The position numbers and the translations under genes are program-made. The notes below the pieces were generated by a model. The model saw only the letters and a program-made list of their open reading frames with translations. It was not told where the DNA came from and made no database searches. From NCBI RefSeq assembly GCF_025231485.1, contig NZ_CP104003.1, positions 372,001-436,000 on the forward strand: DNA of 64,000 nucleotides. The letters are read 5' to 3'. The DNA comes from Salinirubellus salinus. Its GTDB lineage: Archaea > Halobacteriota > Halobacteria > Halobacteriales > Haloarculaceae. The number at the start of each line of letters is the position of its first letter. Positions within the stretch are counted from its first letter, which is position 1. Below, in pieces: positions 26,277 to 34,728 of this stretch.

Positions 26277-26373
26277 ACTCGACGTTCGGCCGGGGCGCTC
26301 GAAAACGTGCCGTCTGCGGGCACCGCAGACGGGTACCTCGGGATGTGGGGCACACCGCTCTCCGCCAGTCCGG

Positions 26374-26571
26374 TCAGGCCGTGTAGACGCCGTGGCGGAC
26401 GAGGAACTCGTTCACCGACTTGATCTCGACCGGGCTGCCGATGATGCGGGCCGGGTCGCCGTCGAGGACTGTGACGGTGAACTCCGACTCCAGGTCCTCG
26501 CGTACGACGTCGAGGGCCTCCGGGTGCAGGAGTATCTGCGTGCTGTCCCGGAAAGTGCTGGCGTCGGCCAT
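26374..26571 (-). CDS. small conserved haloarchaeal protein (VNG_1110C-like)
   Basis: The 65-residue protein reads MADASTFRDSTQILLHPEAL and contains ESEFTVTVLDGDPARIIGSP and a C-terminal VNEFLVRHGVYTA. I recall highly similar small proteins across haloarchaea, named after VNG_1110C of Halobacterium; no function is known. It looks like a small alpha/beta protein. An AT-rich promoter (about 26590-26610) lies just upstream, consistent with a strong leaderless start at ATG 26571. It is transcribed separately from the ligase-like gene. Confidence 0.75.
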   Translation of the reverse strand: MADASTFRDSTQILLHPEALDVVREDLESEFTVTVLDGDPARIIGSPVEIKSVNEFLVRHGVYTA

Positions 26572-26673
26572 TGCCGGCTAGTTCTTCCGGCTATCGTATT
26601 AAGATACTGAAATCTTCGCGCGGGGTCGGGTGCCGTGGGGGTCGGTGCTCGCGTTGCCCGTCAGGTGGGCCAA

Positions 26674-26916
26674 TCAGTCCCCGTCCGAGGTGGGTTCGGC
26701 CTCGACCTCGGGGTCTGTCTCGCCATCCTCGTCCTCGGGTGGTGCGGGCATCCCGAAGTTCACCAGCAAGATGCCGACGAACGCGAGTCCGGCGATGAGG
26801 ATGCCCACGTCGTCGAGGCCAGTGTCGAACGCGAACGTCGCCAGCACGAAGTGGACCACGCCCACGAACATCAGCCCGACGAGGATGAGCGTGTAGGCCA
26901 ACTTCCGTTTCTGCAT
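26674..26916 (-). CDS. small two-helix membrane protein
   Basis: The 80-residue protein starts MQKRKLAYTLILVGLMFVGV and has two transmembrane helices (about 8-30 and 37-56). A disordered acidic tail follows (EDEDGETDPEVEAEPTSDGD). The positive-inside rule places both ends in the cytoplasm. The start at 26916 is chosen because the hydrophobic segment and Met-Gln-Lys-Arg begin there. It is divergent from the DRG GTPase gene and unrecognised. Confidence 0.7.
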   Translation of the reverse strand: MQKRKLAYTLILVGLMFVGVVHFVLATFAFDTGLDDVGILIAGLAFVGILLVNFGMPAPPEDEDGETDPEVEAEPTSDGD

Positions 26917-27075
26917 ACGCGTGTCTATGGCTGGGAGCGGAATAGCGGTTCGCCTCGCGGCGACGCGGACACCGACGCCGTGCCGGGGTAGCCGAGTCGC
27001 ACTGGGATGGACTCTGATGGATGGGCCCGGGACGAGACGGGACCCTTTTGGGTGCCGACGGCGCAGGGTCGGGTA

Positions 27076-28191
27076 ATGGGGCTCGAAGAGGAGATCGAGG
27101 CGATCGAAGAAGAGATCGCCAACACCCCCTACAACAAGTCGACCGAGGGACACATCGGCCGGCTGAAGGCCAAGCTCTCCGAGAAGAAGGAGAAGCTAGA
27201 GCGCCAGCAGTCCGGCTCGGGCGGCGGTGGTGGCTACGCCGTCGAGAAGACGGGCGACGCCACGGTGGCGTTCGTCGGCTTCCCGTCGGTCGGCAAGTCC
27301 ACGCTCCTGAACGCCCTGACCAACGCCGAGAGCGAGGTGGGCGAGTACGAGTTCACCACGCTGAACGTCCAGCCGGGGATGCTGAAGTACCGCGGTGCGA
27401 ACATCCAGCTGCTGGACGTGCCCGGCCTCATCGAGGGGGCCGCGGGCGGGCGCGGCGGTGGGCGCGAGGTGCTCTCGGTCGTCCGGACCGCCGACCTCGT
27501 CCTGTTCGTCCTCTCGGTCTTCGAGCCCGACCAGTACTCGAAGCTCCGACAGGAACTCTACTACAACAAGGTCCGACTGGATACGGAGCCCAAGAGCGTC
27601 TCAGTCACCAAGCGCCACAAGGGCGGGCTGAAGGTGACGACCAACCGTGACATCGGGCTGGAGGAGGCGACGGTCAAGGAGATCCTGCGCGAGTACGGCT
27701 ACGTCAACGCCGACGTGACCATCCGCGAGGAGATAACCATCGATCAACTGGTCGACGCGCTGCAGGCCAACCGCGTCTACCTCCCGAGCGCCGTCGCGGT
27801 GAACAAGGCCGACCTCATCCAGCCCGACTACAAGGAGACGGTCGACGAACAGCTGCGCGAGCTCGACATCGACCCCGAGGAGGCCGTCTTCATCAGTGCC
27901 GAGGAGGAGAAGGGGCTGGAGGCGCTCAAAGAGAAGATCTGGGAGAAACTCGGCCTCATCCGCATCTACATGGACAAGCCGGGCCGCGGCGTCGACTACG
28001 AGGAGCCGCTGGTCCTGATGGAGGGTGAACACACCGTCGACGACGCGCTCGACCGACTCGGCGGGAGCTTCGACGAGCGGTTCCGCTTCGCGCGCGTCAC
28101 CGGCGAGTCCGCGAAACACGACGAGCAACAGGTGGGCCGGGACCACGAACTCGCCGACGAGGACGTCCTCCGCATCGTGGCACGGAAGTAA
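27076..28191 (+). CDS. DRG-family GTP-binding protein
   Basis: Developmentally-regulated GTPases of the OBG/DRG group act in translation with the ribosome. The 371-residue protein has an N-terminal helical part (EEEIEAIEEEIANTPYNKST), G1 GFPSVGKST (about residues 68-76), G2 FTTLNV, G3 DVPGLIEGAAGGRGGG, G4 NKAD, and G5 ISAEEEKG. A C-terminal TGS domain starts near 295 (RIYMDKPGRGVDYEEPLVL). This is the standard archaeal DRG layout. A CCCTTTTGGG promoter-like region lies about 30 bp upstream of ATG 27076. The following membrane gene is 20 bp away. Confidence 0.95.
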   Translation: MGLEEEIEAIEEEIANTPYNKSTEGHIGRLKAKLSEKKEKLERQQSGSGGGGGYAVEKTGDATVAFVGFPSVGKSTLLNALTNAESEVGEYEFTTLNVQPGMLKYRGANIQLLDVPGLIEGAAGGRGGGREVLSVVRTADLVLFVLSVFEPDQYSKLRQELYYNKVRLDTEPKSVSVTKRHKGGLKVTTNRDIGLEEATVKEILREYGYVNADVTIREEITIDQLVDALQANRVYLPSAVAVNKADLIQPDYKETVDEQLRELDIDPEEAVFISAEEEKGLEALKEKIWEKLGLIRIYMDKPGRGVDYEEPLVLMEGEHTVDDALDRLGGSFDERFRFARVTGESAKHDEQQVGRDHELADEDVLRIVARK

Positions 28192-28211
28192 GCGCGGCCC
28201 CAACTCGGGGT

Positions 28212-28673
28212 GTGGCCCACTCGACGCCCCGCCGCCGACTGCTGGTACTCCTCGCGGTCGCCGTCGTCCCGTGGACGGTCGTCTTCATCGGGAACGAGGT
28301 GACCCTGCTGTTCCCGTTCGGAGCCTTCAACTCCAATCCTCCACAACTCACCGACCTCTACACGCTGCTCTCGTACGGATGGCGACTCCCACGCAACCCG
28401 GAACTCCTGCCCCTGAGTTACACCTTCTACGCGCTCGCGCTCGCGAGCGTGGGGGCGGGCGTCGTCCGGTCCGGTCTCGAACCGGAGCGACTCACGGCCG
28501 GGCTGCTGGTGCTCGCCGGCGTGACACACGTCGGGGTCGCCTACAGCGTCGCGTACAGACTCCAGTGGACGCCCGTGCCCGTGGGGTCGCTGTTGTTGCT
28601 CGCGGCCGCGTGGTGGTACTACTGGGAGGACCTCCGGACGCTCGTCGTCTCGCCGGAGCGGCAACTCGACTAG
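28212..28673 (+). CDS. small polytopic membrane protein (TIGR04206-like)
   Basis: The 153-residue protein starts at GTG 28212 (VAHSTPRRRLLVLLAVAVVP) and has four transmembrane segments (about 10-33, 67-85, 95-118 and 122-141). It resembles a haloarchaeal family known only as TIGR04206. The conserved-looking piece is LYTLLSYGWRLPRNPELLPL in the first loop. It follows the DRG gene by 20 bp and is probably co-transcribed. Function is unknown. Confidence 0.65.
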   Translation: MAHSTPRRRLLVLLAVAVVPWTVVFIGNEVTLLFPFGAFNSNPPQLTDLYTLLSYGWRLPRNPELLPLSYTFYALALASVGAGVVRSGLEPERLTAGLLVLAGVTHVGVAYSVAYRLQWTPVPVGSLLLLAAAWWYYWEDLRTLVVSPERQLD

Positions 28674-28768
28674 CACTCTATCGGGCCGTTCAGACCCACC
28701 CTCGTACGGGACAACTCCCCGACGAGCGTCCACCGATTCAGATGCTGTCGGCGTGCGGCGTGTAGATC

Positions 28769-29236
28769 TCCAAACTCCGATTAAACGCCGGACTGTGGGA
28801 CACAGAGCGCCTCTGAGTCGAATAGGGGATATCCCAAACTCCGAATCGCTCCGGGAGGATAGGCGTGATATCGGCAGTGAGGATGCACCGTTAGTCGGTC
28901 TCTGGCCAGCAGATTCTGGGCAATCAACGCTCTCTAAGGGCCGTTTACGCCACCTCTGGATTCGACATCCCTCCCGTGGCACGGCCCGATTTACCAGCCT
29001 CTGAGTTCCAAACACCCTTGCCGTATGGCGGTTTTCGAGTCGATAGCCCATCCCTCTCCGGTCGACGCTCCAAACACGACCATTCCCCATTGTCCGACTG
29101 ACGGGCAGTATGGCGCTGGAGACGGCTATTCAGCTGGCCTGTCGCTCCGGTTCGCTGGTGACGCCTTCGCGTCAGAATGACCTTTCCAAACACGGGTTTC
29201 GGACACAGTAGTCCCGGATTGAGACGGAGTTTGGAA
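28769..29236. repeat. non-coding region with six TCCAAAC motifs, terminal copies inverted
   Basis: Between genes at 28673 and 29310 lies about 635 bp with AT-richer composition and no convincing ORF. The motif TCCAAAC (once CCCAAAC) recurs at 28769, 28833, 29006, 29068 and 29184, and in reverse at 29225-29236. The first and last copies extend to TCCAAACTCCG in opposite orientation, so the segment is bounded by an 11-bp inverted repeat. It could be a decayed non-autonomous element or a regulator-binding array. I see no tRNA or TnpB-type end. Confidence 0.45.
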
Positions 29237-29309
29237 GAAATTGGCTGAAAGTAACGCCACGGTGAAGCCACCCATCTTTATCGACCGTCCGCGAGTCGTT
29301 CGGCCTGTC

Positions 29310-30065
29310 ATGGACGGCACGCTCGACCACGTGATGATGCGCGTGGAGGACCTGGAGGCGTCGCTCGACTGGTACACCGAGTACCTCGACTACGAGGAGA
29401 AGGGCCGCTGGGAGGCCGACACGTTCACGAACGTCTTTCTGGGCCCCGAGGACATGCACGAGGACGGTGGCCTGCTCGAACTGACGTACAACCACGACGG
29501 GCGCACCTACACGCACGGGGACGCGTGGGGTCACATCGCCGTGCGCGTCGAGGACGTCTACGAGGCCTACGAGGAACTGATGGACGCCGGTGTCGAGGAC
29601 TACCGCGACCCGGACTCCTGTGGTGGGCAGTACGCGTTCGTGAAGGACCCCGACGGCCACGAGGTCGAGATCGTCGAGCGCGACCACGGGGCGCGCTGGA
29701 GTCTCGACCACACGATGATTCGCGTCGAGGACGGTGACGCCACGATTGGCTGGCTCACCCGAAAGCTCGAGTACGACCTGTTCCGTCGTGCCGAACTTGA
29801 TACGTTCGCGCTCTACTTCATGAAGCCAGAGGACGCCCCGGACGAGGCGATGAGCCTCGAACTCACCGTCAACTACGACGACCGGACCTACGACGTGGGC
29901 GACGCGTGGGGCCATGTCGCCGCCCGGGTCGACGATTTAGAGGGCGACTGGGCGACGCTGATGGACCGCGAGGCCGAGGACTACCGCGACCCCGAGTCCT
30001 GTGGGTTCAACTACGCGTTCACGAAGCTTCCGGACGGGCAGGAAGTCGAGTTCGTCACCCGGTAA
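29310..30065 (+). CDS. tandem-VOC (glyoxalase/dioxygenase fold) protein
   Basis: The 251-residue protein consists of two vicinal-oxygen-chelate domains, about residues 1-125 and 130-251. Domain 1 opens LDHVMMRVEDLEASLDWYTE and domain 2 opens LDHTMIRVEDGDATIGWLTR, so they arose by duplication. Each has a GDAWGHxAxRV strand with a metal-ligand His, and a late PDGxEVExV with a Glu ligand. Glyoxalase I is the closest well-known function, but dioxygenases share the fold. Start ATG 29310: a TATA sequence CTTTATC about 30 bp upstream gives a leaderless mRNA and rules out the longer frame. Confidence 0.85.
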   Translation: MDGTLDHVMMRVEDLEASLDWYTEYLDYEEKGRWEADTFTNVFLGPEDMHEDGGLLELTYNHDGRTYTHGDAWGHIAVRVEDVYEAYEELMDAGVEDYRDPDSCGGQYAFVKDPDGHEVEIVERDHGARWSLDHTMIRVEDGDATIGWLTRKLEYDLFRRAELDTFALYFMKPEDAPDEAMSLELTVNYDDRTYDVGDAWGHVAARVDDLEGDWATLMDREAEDYRDPESCGFNYAFTKLPDGQEVEFVTR

Positions 30066-30084
30066 GGCGTCTTCGTTCTCTCTT

Positions 30085-30512
30085 CTGTCTGGTGTGGCCG
30101 CTGCTGGGTCGAGCCATCCGACGAGACCGTCGAAGGTCGGGACGGCATCCCCAACGTGTTCTTCGGCGAGTGCGACGACAGTCGCGTCGGTGAGACTCAC
30201 CGACTGGTCCTCACATTGCTCGAACATCTCGACCGCTGATTCGAACGTCCCCTGGGTGATGTGGAGCAGCGAGAACAGGTCGGGGGAACGGTCCACGGCA
30301 GACGATGTGTCGCCCGGCAGTCAGTGCCTCCTCGAAGCTCCCGGTACACGTCTTGACGAGCGTGACCACCTCGTCATCAACGTAGTCGCTGGTGTACTGC
30401 GCTCCGTAGCGACCGTCGCCACCGCACGGAGGGCGTTCCTCGCTGTCTCGTGGCGGGTTGGACGTTCGTTCTGCAGCGCTTCGAACACTCCGGTGTCGAC
30501 GAAGACGCTCAC
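30085..30512 (-). pseudogene. vapC: VapC-like PIN-domain toxin, two frameshifts
   Basis: The minus-strand frame begins at GTG 30512 with VSVFVDTGVFEALQNERPTR and RNALRAVAT, a PIN N-terminus with its first catalytic Asp. A frameshift near 30415 moves the sequence to GRYGAQYTSDYVDDEVVTLV, and another near 30275 to DLFSLLHITQGTFESAVEMF and SVSLTDATVVALAEE, which has the C-terminal Asp cluster. The true stop has been lost and the last frame runs into antisense of the VOC gene. Reassembled, it would be a normal-length PIN RNase of a VapBC system. It is dead as it stands. Confidence 0.8.
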
Positions 30513-30900
30513 CCGTCTTCGTCTACCGATTCCTCGACGTACCGTACGTTGTTGATTTCCGCGTCGGTGGTATTGACGCCTCAGTCCGAGGCTCCGCTCA
30601 GTAACGCACGCATCTCGAACTCGTCCAGTGTGACGCCCTCGTCTCGGAACAAGTCGGCGAATGCAGCCTTCGACTCGAAGGCGTGCGAGGCGAGTCGGTC
30701 CAACAATTCCTGCTGTGTCGTTTTCCGACCAGCTTGCATCTTGATTTCGGCTTGGAGTGTCTCTATCCAGTTCTTTTTTGTCTCGTCTATCTCTACTGAG
30801 GTAATCGTAATCGCTGGTAGAACGGTTGCTGGGAATGTCTTCGGCGGTTTGCCGCGGTCTGCCCCGCGCCAACCCTCATGGCTCGTTACCTATCACGAGC
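30509..30900 (-). pseudogene. vapB: VapB-like antitoxin remnant with an in-frame stop
   Basis: The minus-strand frame reads ITSVEIDETKKNWIETLQAE, then TTQQELLDRLASHAFESKAA and DEFEMRALLSGASD, then TGA at 30581-30583. It continues in the same frame as GVNTTDAEINNVRYVEESVD and ends with TGA at 30509-30511, overlapping the vapC GTG as GTGA. The premature TGA probably replaced a Trp codon. No plausible start codon is left upstream, where TGA-TAG lies in frame near 30910. The pair is a decayed toxin-antitoxin operon next to the S-layer gene. Confidence 0.7.
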
Positions 30901-31031
30901 GCGTTCTGTCAGTCGTCCGTACGACTCTCGTCTGACGTTTCCGGATGGTGTGTCACATTGTACCAATACGGCCGCTACCCGGTGATTTCCGGTACGTTAG
31001 GTGATGGCACTCAACGCGTTCTACCACAAAA

Positions 31032-31042
31032 CATTTATAACG
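31032..31042 (+). promoter_or_regulatory. promoter (TATA box) of the S-layer glycoprotein gene
   Basis: The sequence ACATTTATAAC has a near-consensus archaeal TATA box at about 31034-31040 within an AT-rich island (CCACAAAACATTTATAACG). Transcription should begin near 31062-31066. That leaves a leader of about 115-120 nt before the S-layer ATG at 31181, unlike the leaderless genes around it. Long leaders are known for haloarchaeal S-layer genes. Confidence 0.7.
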
Positions 31043-31073
31043 AGCGCAAGTTGTCTGGGGTGTACCCCTACCC

Positions 31074-31184
31074 ATGGTGACAGTACGGAGTACCGTCCCT
31101 GCGTCTCCCGGTGGCCCGCGTGGGCCGCACGCAGGGTGCGCGAAACGGACGTCGCCGATGCGGTGCAGCTCAAACAAACTATGA
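31074..31184 (+). CDS. putative 36-residue leader peptide (uORF) of the S-layer gene
   Basis: An ATG about ten bases after the predicted transcription start opens a 36-codon frame: MVTVRSTVPASPGGPRGPHA and onward to SSNKL. Its TGA stop (31182-31184) overlaps the S-layer ATG (31181-31183) as ATGA. Ribosomes ending here could restart directly on the S-layer gene. The leader RNA also contains a GGCCC-GCGT-GGGCC hairpin at 31113-31126 inside the frame. An open frame of this length is not rare in GC-rich DNA, so translation is an inference; the exact ATGA junction is what makes it notable. Confidence 0.4.
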   Translation: MVTVRSTVPASPGGPRGPHAGCAKRTSPMRCSSNKL

Positions 31185-34100
31185 CAGGAACAAACGACAA
31201 ACTTCGCGGCCTGCTCCTGGCCGTGCTGATGGTTACGTCCGTTTTCGCGGGCACCATCGCATTCGCTGGGACTGCAGCAGCTGCGACTAATGCCTCGGGT
31301 GGCGTACCCGCAGGCAGCGGCGCATCGTTCGCCGACTCGCCGGCTTCATCGCCGACGACGGTGCTCGAAGGAACCACTAACACCCACACGTTCACGTTTA
31401 CCGTGGACGAAATCGCGGACGATGGCAACACAGACACGTTTAATGTCGACCTGCCGAACGCCATCGCGCAGAACGCCGACACTGGCTCGCTCAGTGTCTC
31501 CGTCGAGGACAAGAACGACGGCACGACCTACTCGATAGAGGGTGGCCCGTCGCTCGTCAGCGGAGACTCTGACGGTGTCAATGATCGGCTGACTTTCGAT
31601 GTTAGCCCGGATACAGGCGCCGAAACCTACGACGCGGCTGTTCAGATTCAGGTCGATGTTGAGGCGCCCAGTGTCGATGATGACACGACGGTCAGCCTCG
31701 ACGCGGAAGTTGTTGACTCCGATGGCCCGACGGCCACGGCCGACAACTTCGCGTCGGTGACGGTCCGTGCATCCGCGAGCGAGGATGCTGACGCCAACGT
31801 CGACAGCAACGAGAACGACCTGTTCTGGCAGGGTCAGGAACTCGCTATCAACGATCCGACTAACCTCGCTAACGAGCGTCTGGTCCTCCGAACCGTGACT
31901 CGTGACGCTGGCGACCCCATCCGTGGTACCATCGTCAGTGAGATCTCGACGAACGACCAGGGTCAGGCGACCATCGACACCAGCAACCTCGAAGGTGAGT
32001 ACGCCATCTACCAGAATGGCGACCCCATCGTGATGGTTGACGGTGCGAGAGATGCAGCCAGTAACGCTGAACTGAACGAGGAAGACGTGTTCACCGTCAC
32101 TCCGCAGACGCTGAGCGCGGAGTTCGACGACGACACTGTCGAGCAGGAGCCGACTGAACTCATGCTCGACTCCAACCGCGCGACGTACAACGTCGACATC
32201 AGCGCAAACAACATCAGCTACGACGACCTCGAGACCATCTTCGGTGAAGAGGCCGGCGAGTTCGATGGCGATGATGAAGACACGTACACGCTTGCGGTTG
32301 ACAGCAACAACGCGAACATCGGTGCTGACTTCACCGACATCGACGCCGATGACTACGACTTCGATATCGAAGTCAATGACACCGGTGTCTCGGCCACGGC
32401 GCAGATCACGAACAACGAGGCTGGCGACATTGACGCCAATTTCGCTACCTCGGCGTACAGTGAAGCCCGTGGTGACATCGTTGAGTTCACGATCGACCTG
32501 ACCCAGACGGATGTCGCGACGGTTGACGTCGGTTCGGACGACGTGAACTACCTTGCGACGTTCGAAATCGAGGACGACGACGACGACGGCGAAGTCGTCG
32601 TTGAGTGGAACACCTACACGAACGAGTTCAGCTCCGAGGACGACGTCGTCCGGAACGAGCAGTTCACCAACGGTGCTGGTGAGGACCTCGTTCGGGAGGA
32701 CCGCTCCCCGCTCGACGAGGGTGACTACGACCTGAGCGTCTCGGTCAACGACGACGAGAAGGACGTCGCGACGCTCGCGCTGACGGAGACCACGATCACT
32801 GGCTTCGACATCGCGACGGCGCCGTCCGCTGAGTTCAGCGACCTCGACGACGCCGAAGCGGTCTCCGAAGCCCGTGCTGACGGCCTCATCACCACCACCG
32901 ATGAAGTGGCGCTTGGTGACGTCGTCGTCCACGAACTCGACGGAAACGGCATCTTCGGTGCAGTCGAAGCCAACGGCGACGACTTCGGCGCACTCGAAGC
33001 TCTGAGCTCCGATCTTAACCCCGAGGACGATGACATCGGCCCGGGAATCGAGCTTCGGTTCGTTCAGGACAACCCTGGCCCGAACGTTGACGCGATCAAC
33101 GTGACGCTTCAGGAGTCTCCCCTGACTGCGAGCGACGTTAACGTCGTCACTGACGACGAGAACGGCACGCTCTACGTCAACGTTGACTCCAGCGCGCTGG
33201 AGGCCAGCGACTTCTCGGATGAGGGTGGCTTTGAGGACGGCGACGTCCTGAACGTCACGCTTGAGATCTTCGAGGACAGCCAACTGGTTGAGGAGGACAC
33301 CAAGCTGTTCACCACTGTCGACCTCGCCGACGCAGAGGCTGAGTTCGACTCGAACGCTGAGGACGAAGATGGCGACGAGATCGTCGAAGTCGAGGCCGCC
33401 GCGGATCAGGTGGTCTCCGGCACGACGAACCTCGCGCCTGGGACGGAGATGACCGTTCGCGCTCGCGCGACCGGTGACAGCCCGTTCCTCTTCAGCAACG
33501 ACACGGTCGTCACGCAGAACGGCACGTTCAACAGCACGTTCGACTTCACGAACGTCTCGGCTGGGCAGGACTTCACGCTGAGTGTTGAAAGTCCGAGCTC
33601 GGTCAGTGACACGGAGATCGACGGTGTCATCGCGGCGGCCCCGTCGGCCAACGTCACGATCAGCAACCAGTCCGGCGCTGGTGACACGGTCCTCGTGGAC
33701 TCGGTCACCATGTCGGAAGGTGGCTTCGTCACCATCCACGACAGCACGCTGAGCGACAGCGCGATTGAGTCTGTCCGTGGGACGTCTGAGTACCTCGAGT
33801 CCGGCACGACGGAGAACGTCTCCGTCACGCTCGACAGCCCGCTCAACGAGAGTGGCACTGTCATCGCGATGCCGCACCTCGACACCAACGAAAACGAGGA
33901 GTACGACTTCGTCTCCTCGGAAGGTGCCGACGACGGTCCGTACACGAACGCTGACGGCAGCATCGTGACGGACTCCGCCGAATACACGGTTGAGGACGCG
34001 GAGATCGCGACGGTCTCCATCGAGGCCCAGTCGGGCGACGGTTCGTCCGTCTCGGTCGCCTCGGCGTTCCTGCCGAACGGTGGCTTCGTCACCATCCACG

Positions 34101-34555
34101 ACAGCACGGTCAGCGACGACCCGGTCGGCTCGGTCCTCGGTACGTCCGAGTACCTCGAGCCGGGTACGTCCGAGGACATCACGGTCGCCCTGGACGACCC
34201 GCTGACGGAGTCCCAGGCCGCGATCGCGATGCCGCACCGTGACACCAACGGCAACCAGGAGTACGACTTCGTCTCCAGCGAGGGGGCGGACGACGCGCCG
34301 TACCTGAACGCCGACGACCAGATCGTCATCGACTCGGCCGACTACACGGTCGAGACGCCGACGCCGACCCCGACGGAGGCGACTCCGACGGCTACGGCCA
34401 CGGCGACCGCCACGGCTACGGCCACGGCGACCGAGACGATGGAGCCCGGTACTGAGCCGCCGACGACCACGTCGGGTGGCCAGGCTGGCTTCGGTGTCAT
34501 CGTCGCGCTCATCGCGTTCCTCGCCGCTGCGCTCATCGCGGTCCGCCGCGACTAA
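31181..34555 (+). CDS. csg: S-layer glycoprotein with C-terminal archaeosortase signal
   Basis: This is the surface-layer protein that forms the cell wall. The 1124-residue product has a signal peptide (MTGTNDKLRGLLLAVLMVTS to AGTAAA, cleaved near residue 34), then a very acidic ectodomain with many N-glycosylation sites (such as NASGG, NVTL, NGTF, NVSV). Two tandem C-terminal beta-domains, about 840-950 and 955-1060, share GGFVTIHDST, GTSEYLE and EYDFVSSEGADD. A Thr/Pro/Ala linker follows, the likely O-glycosylated stalk. The end is GGQAGFGVIVALIAFLAAAL plus IAVRRD, a tripartite sorting signal in which the usual PGF is AGF. ATG 31181 is chosen because the signal peptide starts there. Confidence 0.93.
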   Translation: MTGTNDKLRGLLLAVLMVTSVFAGTIAFAGTAAAATNASGGVPAGSGASFADSPASSPTTVLEGTTNTHTFTFTVDEIADDGNTDTFNVDLPNAIAQNADTGSLSVSVEDKNDGTTYSIEGGPSLVSGDSDGVNDRLTFDVSPDTGAETYDAAVQIQVDVEAPSVDDDTTVSLDAEVVDSDGPTATADNFASVTVRASASEDADANVDSNENDLFWQGQELAINDPTNLANERLVLRTVTRDAGDPIRGTIVSEISTNDQGQATIDTSNLEGEYAIYQNGDPIVMVDGARDAASNAELNEEDVFTVTPQTLSAEFDDDTVEQEPTELMLDSNRATYNVDISANNISYDDLETIFGEEAGEFDGDDEDTYTLAVDSNNANIGADFTDIDADDYDFDIEVNDTGVSATAQITNNEAGDIDANFATSAYSEARGDIVEFTIDLTQTDVATVDVGSDDVNYLATFEIEDDDDDGEVVVEWNTYTNEFSSEDDVVRNEQFTNGAGEDLVREDRSPLDEGDYDLSVSVNDDEKDVATLALTETTITGFDIATAPSAEFSDLDDAEAVSEARADGLITTTDEVALGDVVVHELDGNGIFGAVEANGDDFGALEALSSDLNPEDDDIGPGIELRFVQDNPGPNVDAINVTLQESPLTASDVNVVTDDENGTLYVNVDSSALEASDFSDEGGFEDGDVLNVTLEIFEDSQLVEEDTKLFTTVDLADAEAEFDSNAEDEDGDEIVEVEAAADQVVSGTTNLAPGTEMTVRARATGDSPFLFSNDTVVTQNGTFNSTFDFTNVSAGQDFTLSVESPSSVSDTEIDGVIAAAPSANVTISNQSGAGDTVLVDSVTMSEGGFVTIHDSTLSDSAIESVRGTSEYLESGTTENVSVTLDSPLNESGTVIAMPHLDTNENEEYDFVSSEGADDGPYTNADGSIVTDSAEYTVEDAEIATVSIEAQSGDGSSVSVASAFLPNGGFVTIHDSTVSDDPVGSVLGTSEYLEPGTSEDITVALDDPLTESQAAIAMPHRDTNGNQEYDFVSSEGADDAPYLNADDQIVIDSADYTVETPTPTPTEATPTATATATATATATATETMEPGTEPPTTTSGGQAGFGVIVALIAFLAAALIAVRRD
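34376..34437 (+). repeat. short tandem repeat encoding the Thr-Ala stalk of the S-layer protein
   Basis: A 24-bp unit of ACGGC-type triplets (ACGGCTACGGCCACGGCGAC plus CGCC) is present about twice and encodes alternating Thr-Ala. It forms the linker between the ectodomain and the sorting signal. Repeat slippage here would change stalk length without breaking the frame as long as whole codons move. Confidence 0.6.
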
Positions 34556-34728
34556 CGCACGCGAGTAAACCACCCCTCACGGGGTTACGCTGATACCCAT
34601 TCTTTGACGCGCCACCGACGAAGTGGCGACACTGTGCTCCCCACGTGCCTCGACCGGTACCGACGCGAGCGTGCGCGCCGCGCACACCGGAGAGAAAGCA
34701 CTTACGGGGTGGCATCGATAAACGAGAT

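Noticed and set aside
28753-29271. Small open frames (83 and 108 codons) in the motif-rich gap
   Set aside because: They overlap each other on opposite strands, have no promoter spacing and resemble random sequence; the repeat motifs explain the region better.
31346-34573. A 1075-codon minus-strand open frame opposite the S-layer gene
   Set aside because: It is the mirror of acidic Asp/Glu/Thr codons, giving Val/Arg-rich nonsense without motifs, start context or promoter.
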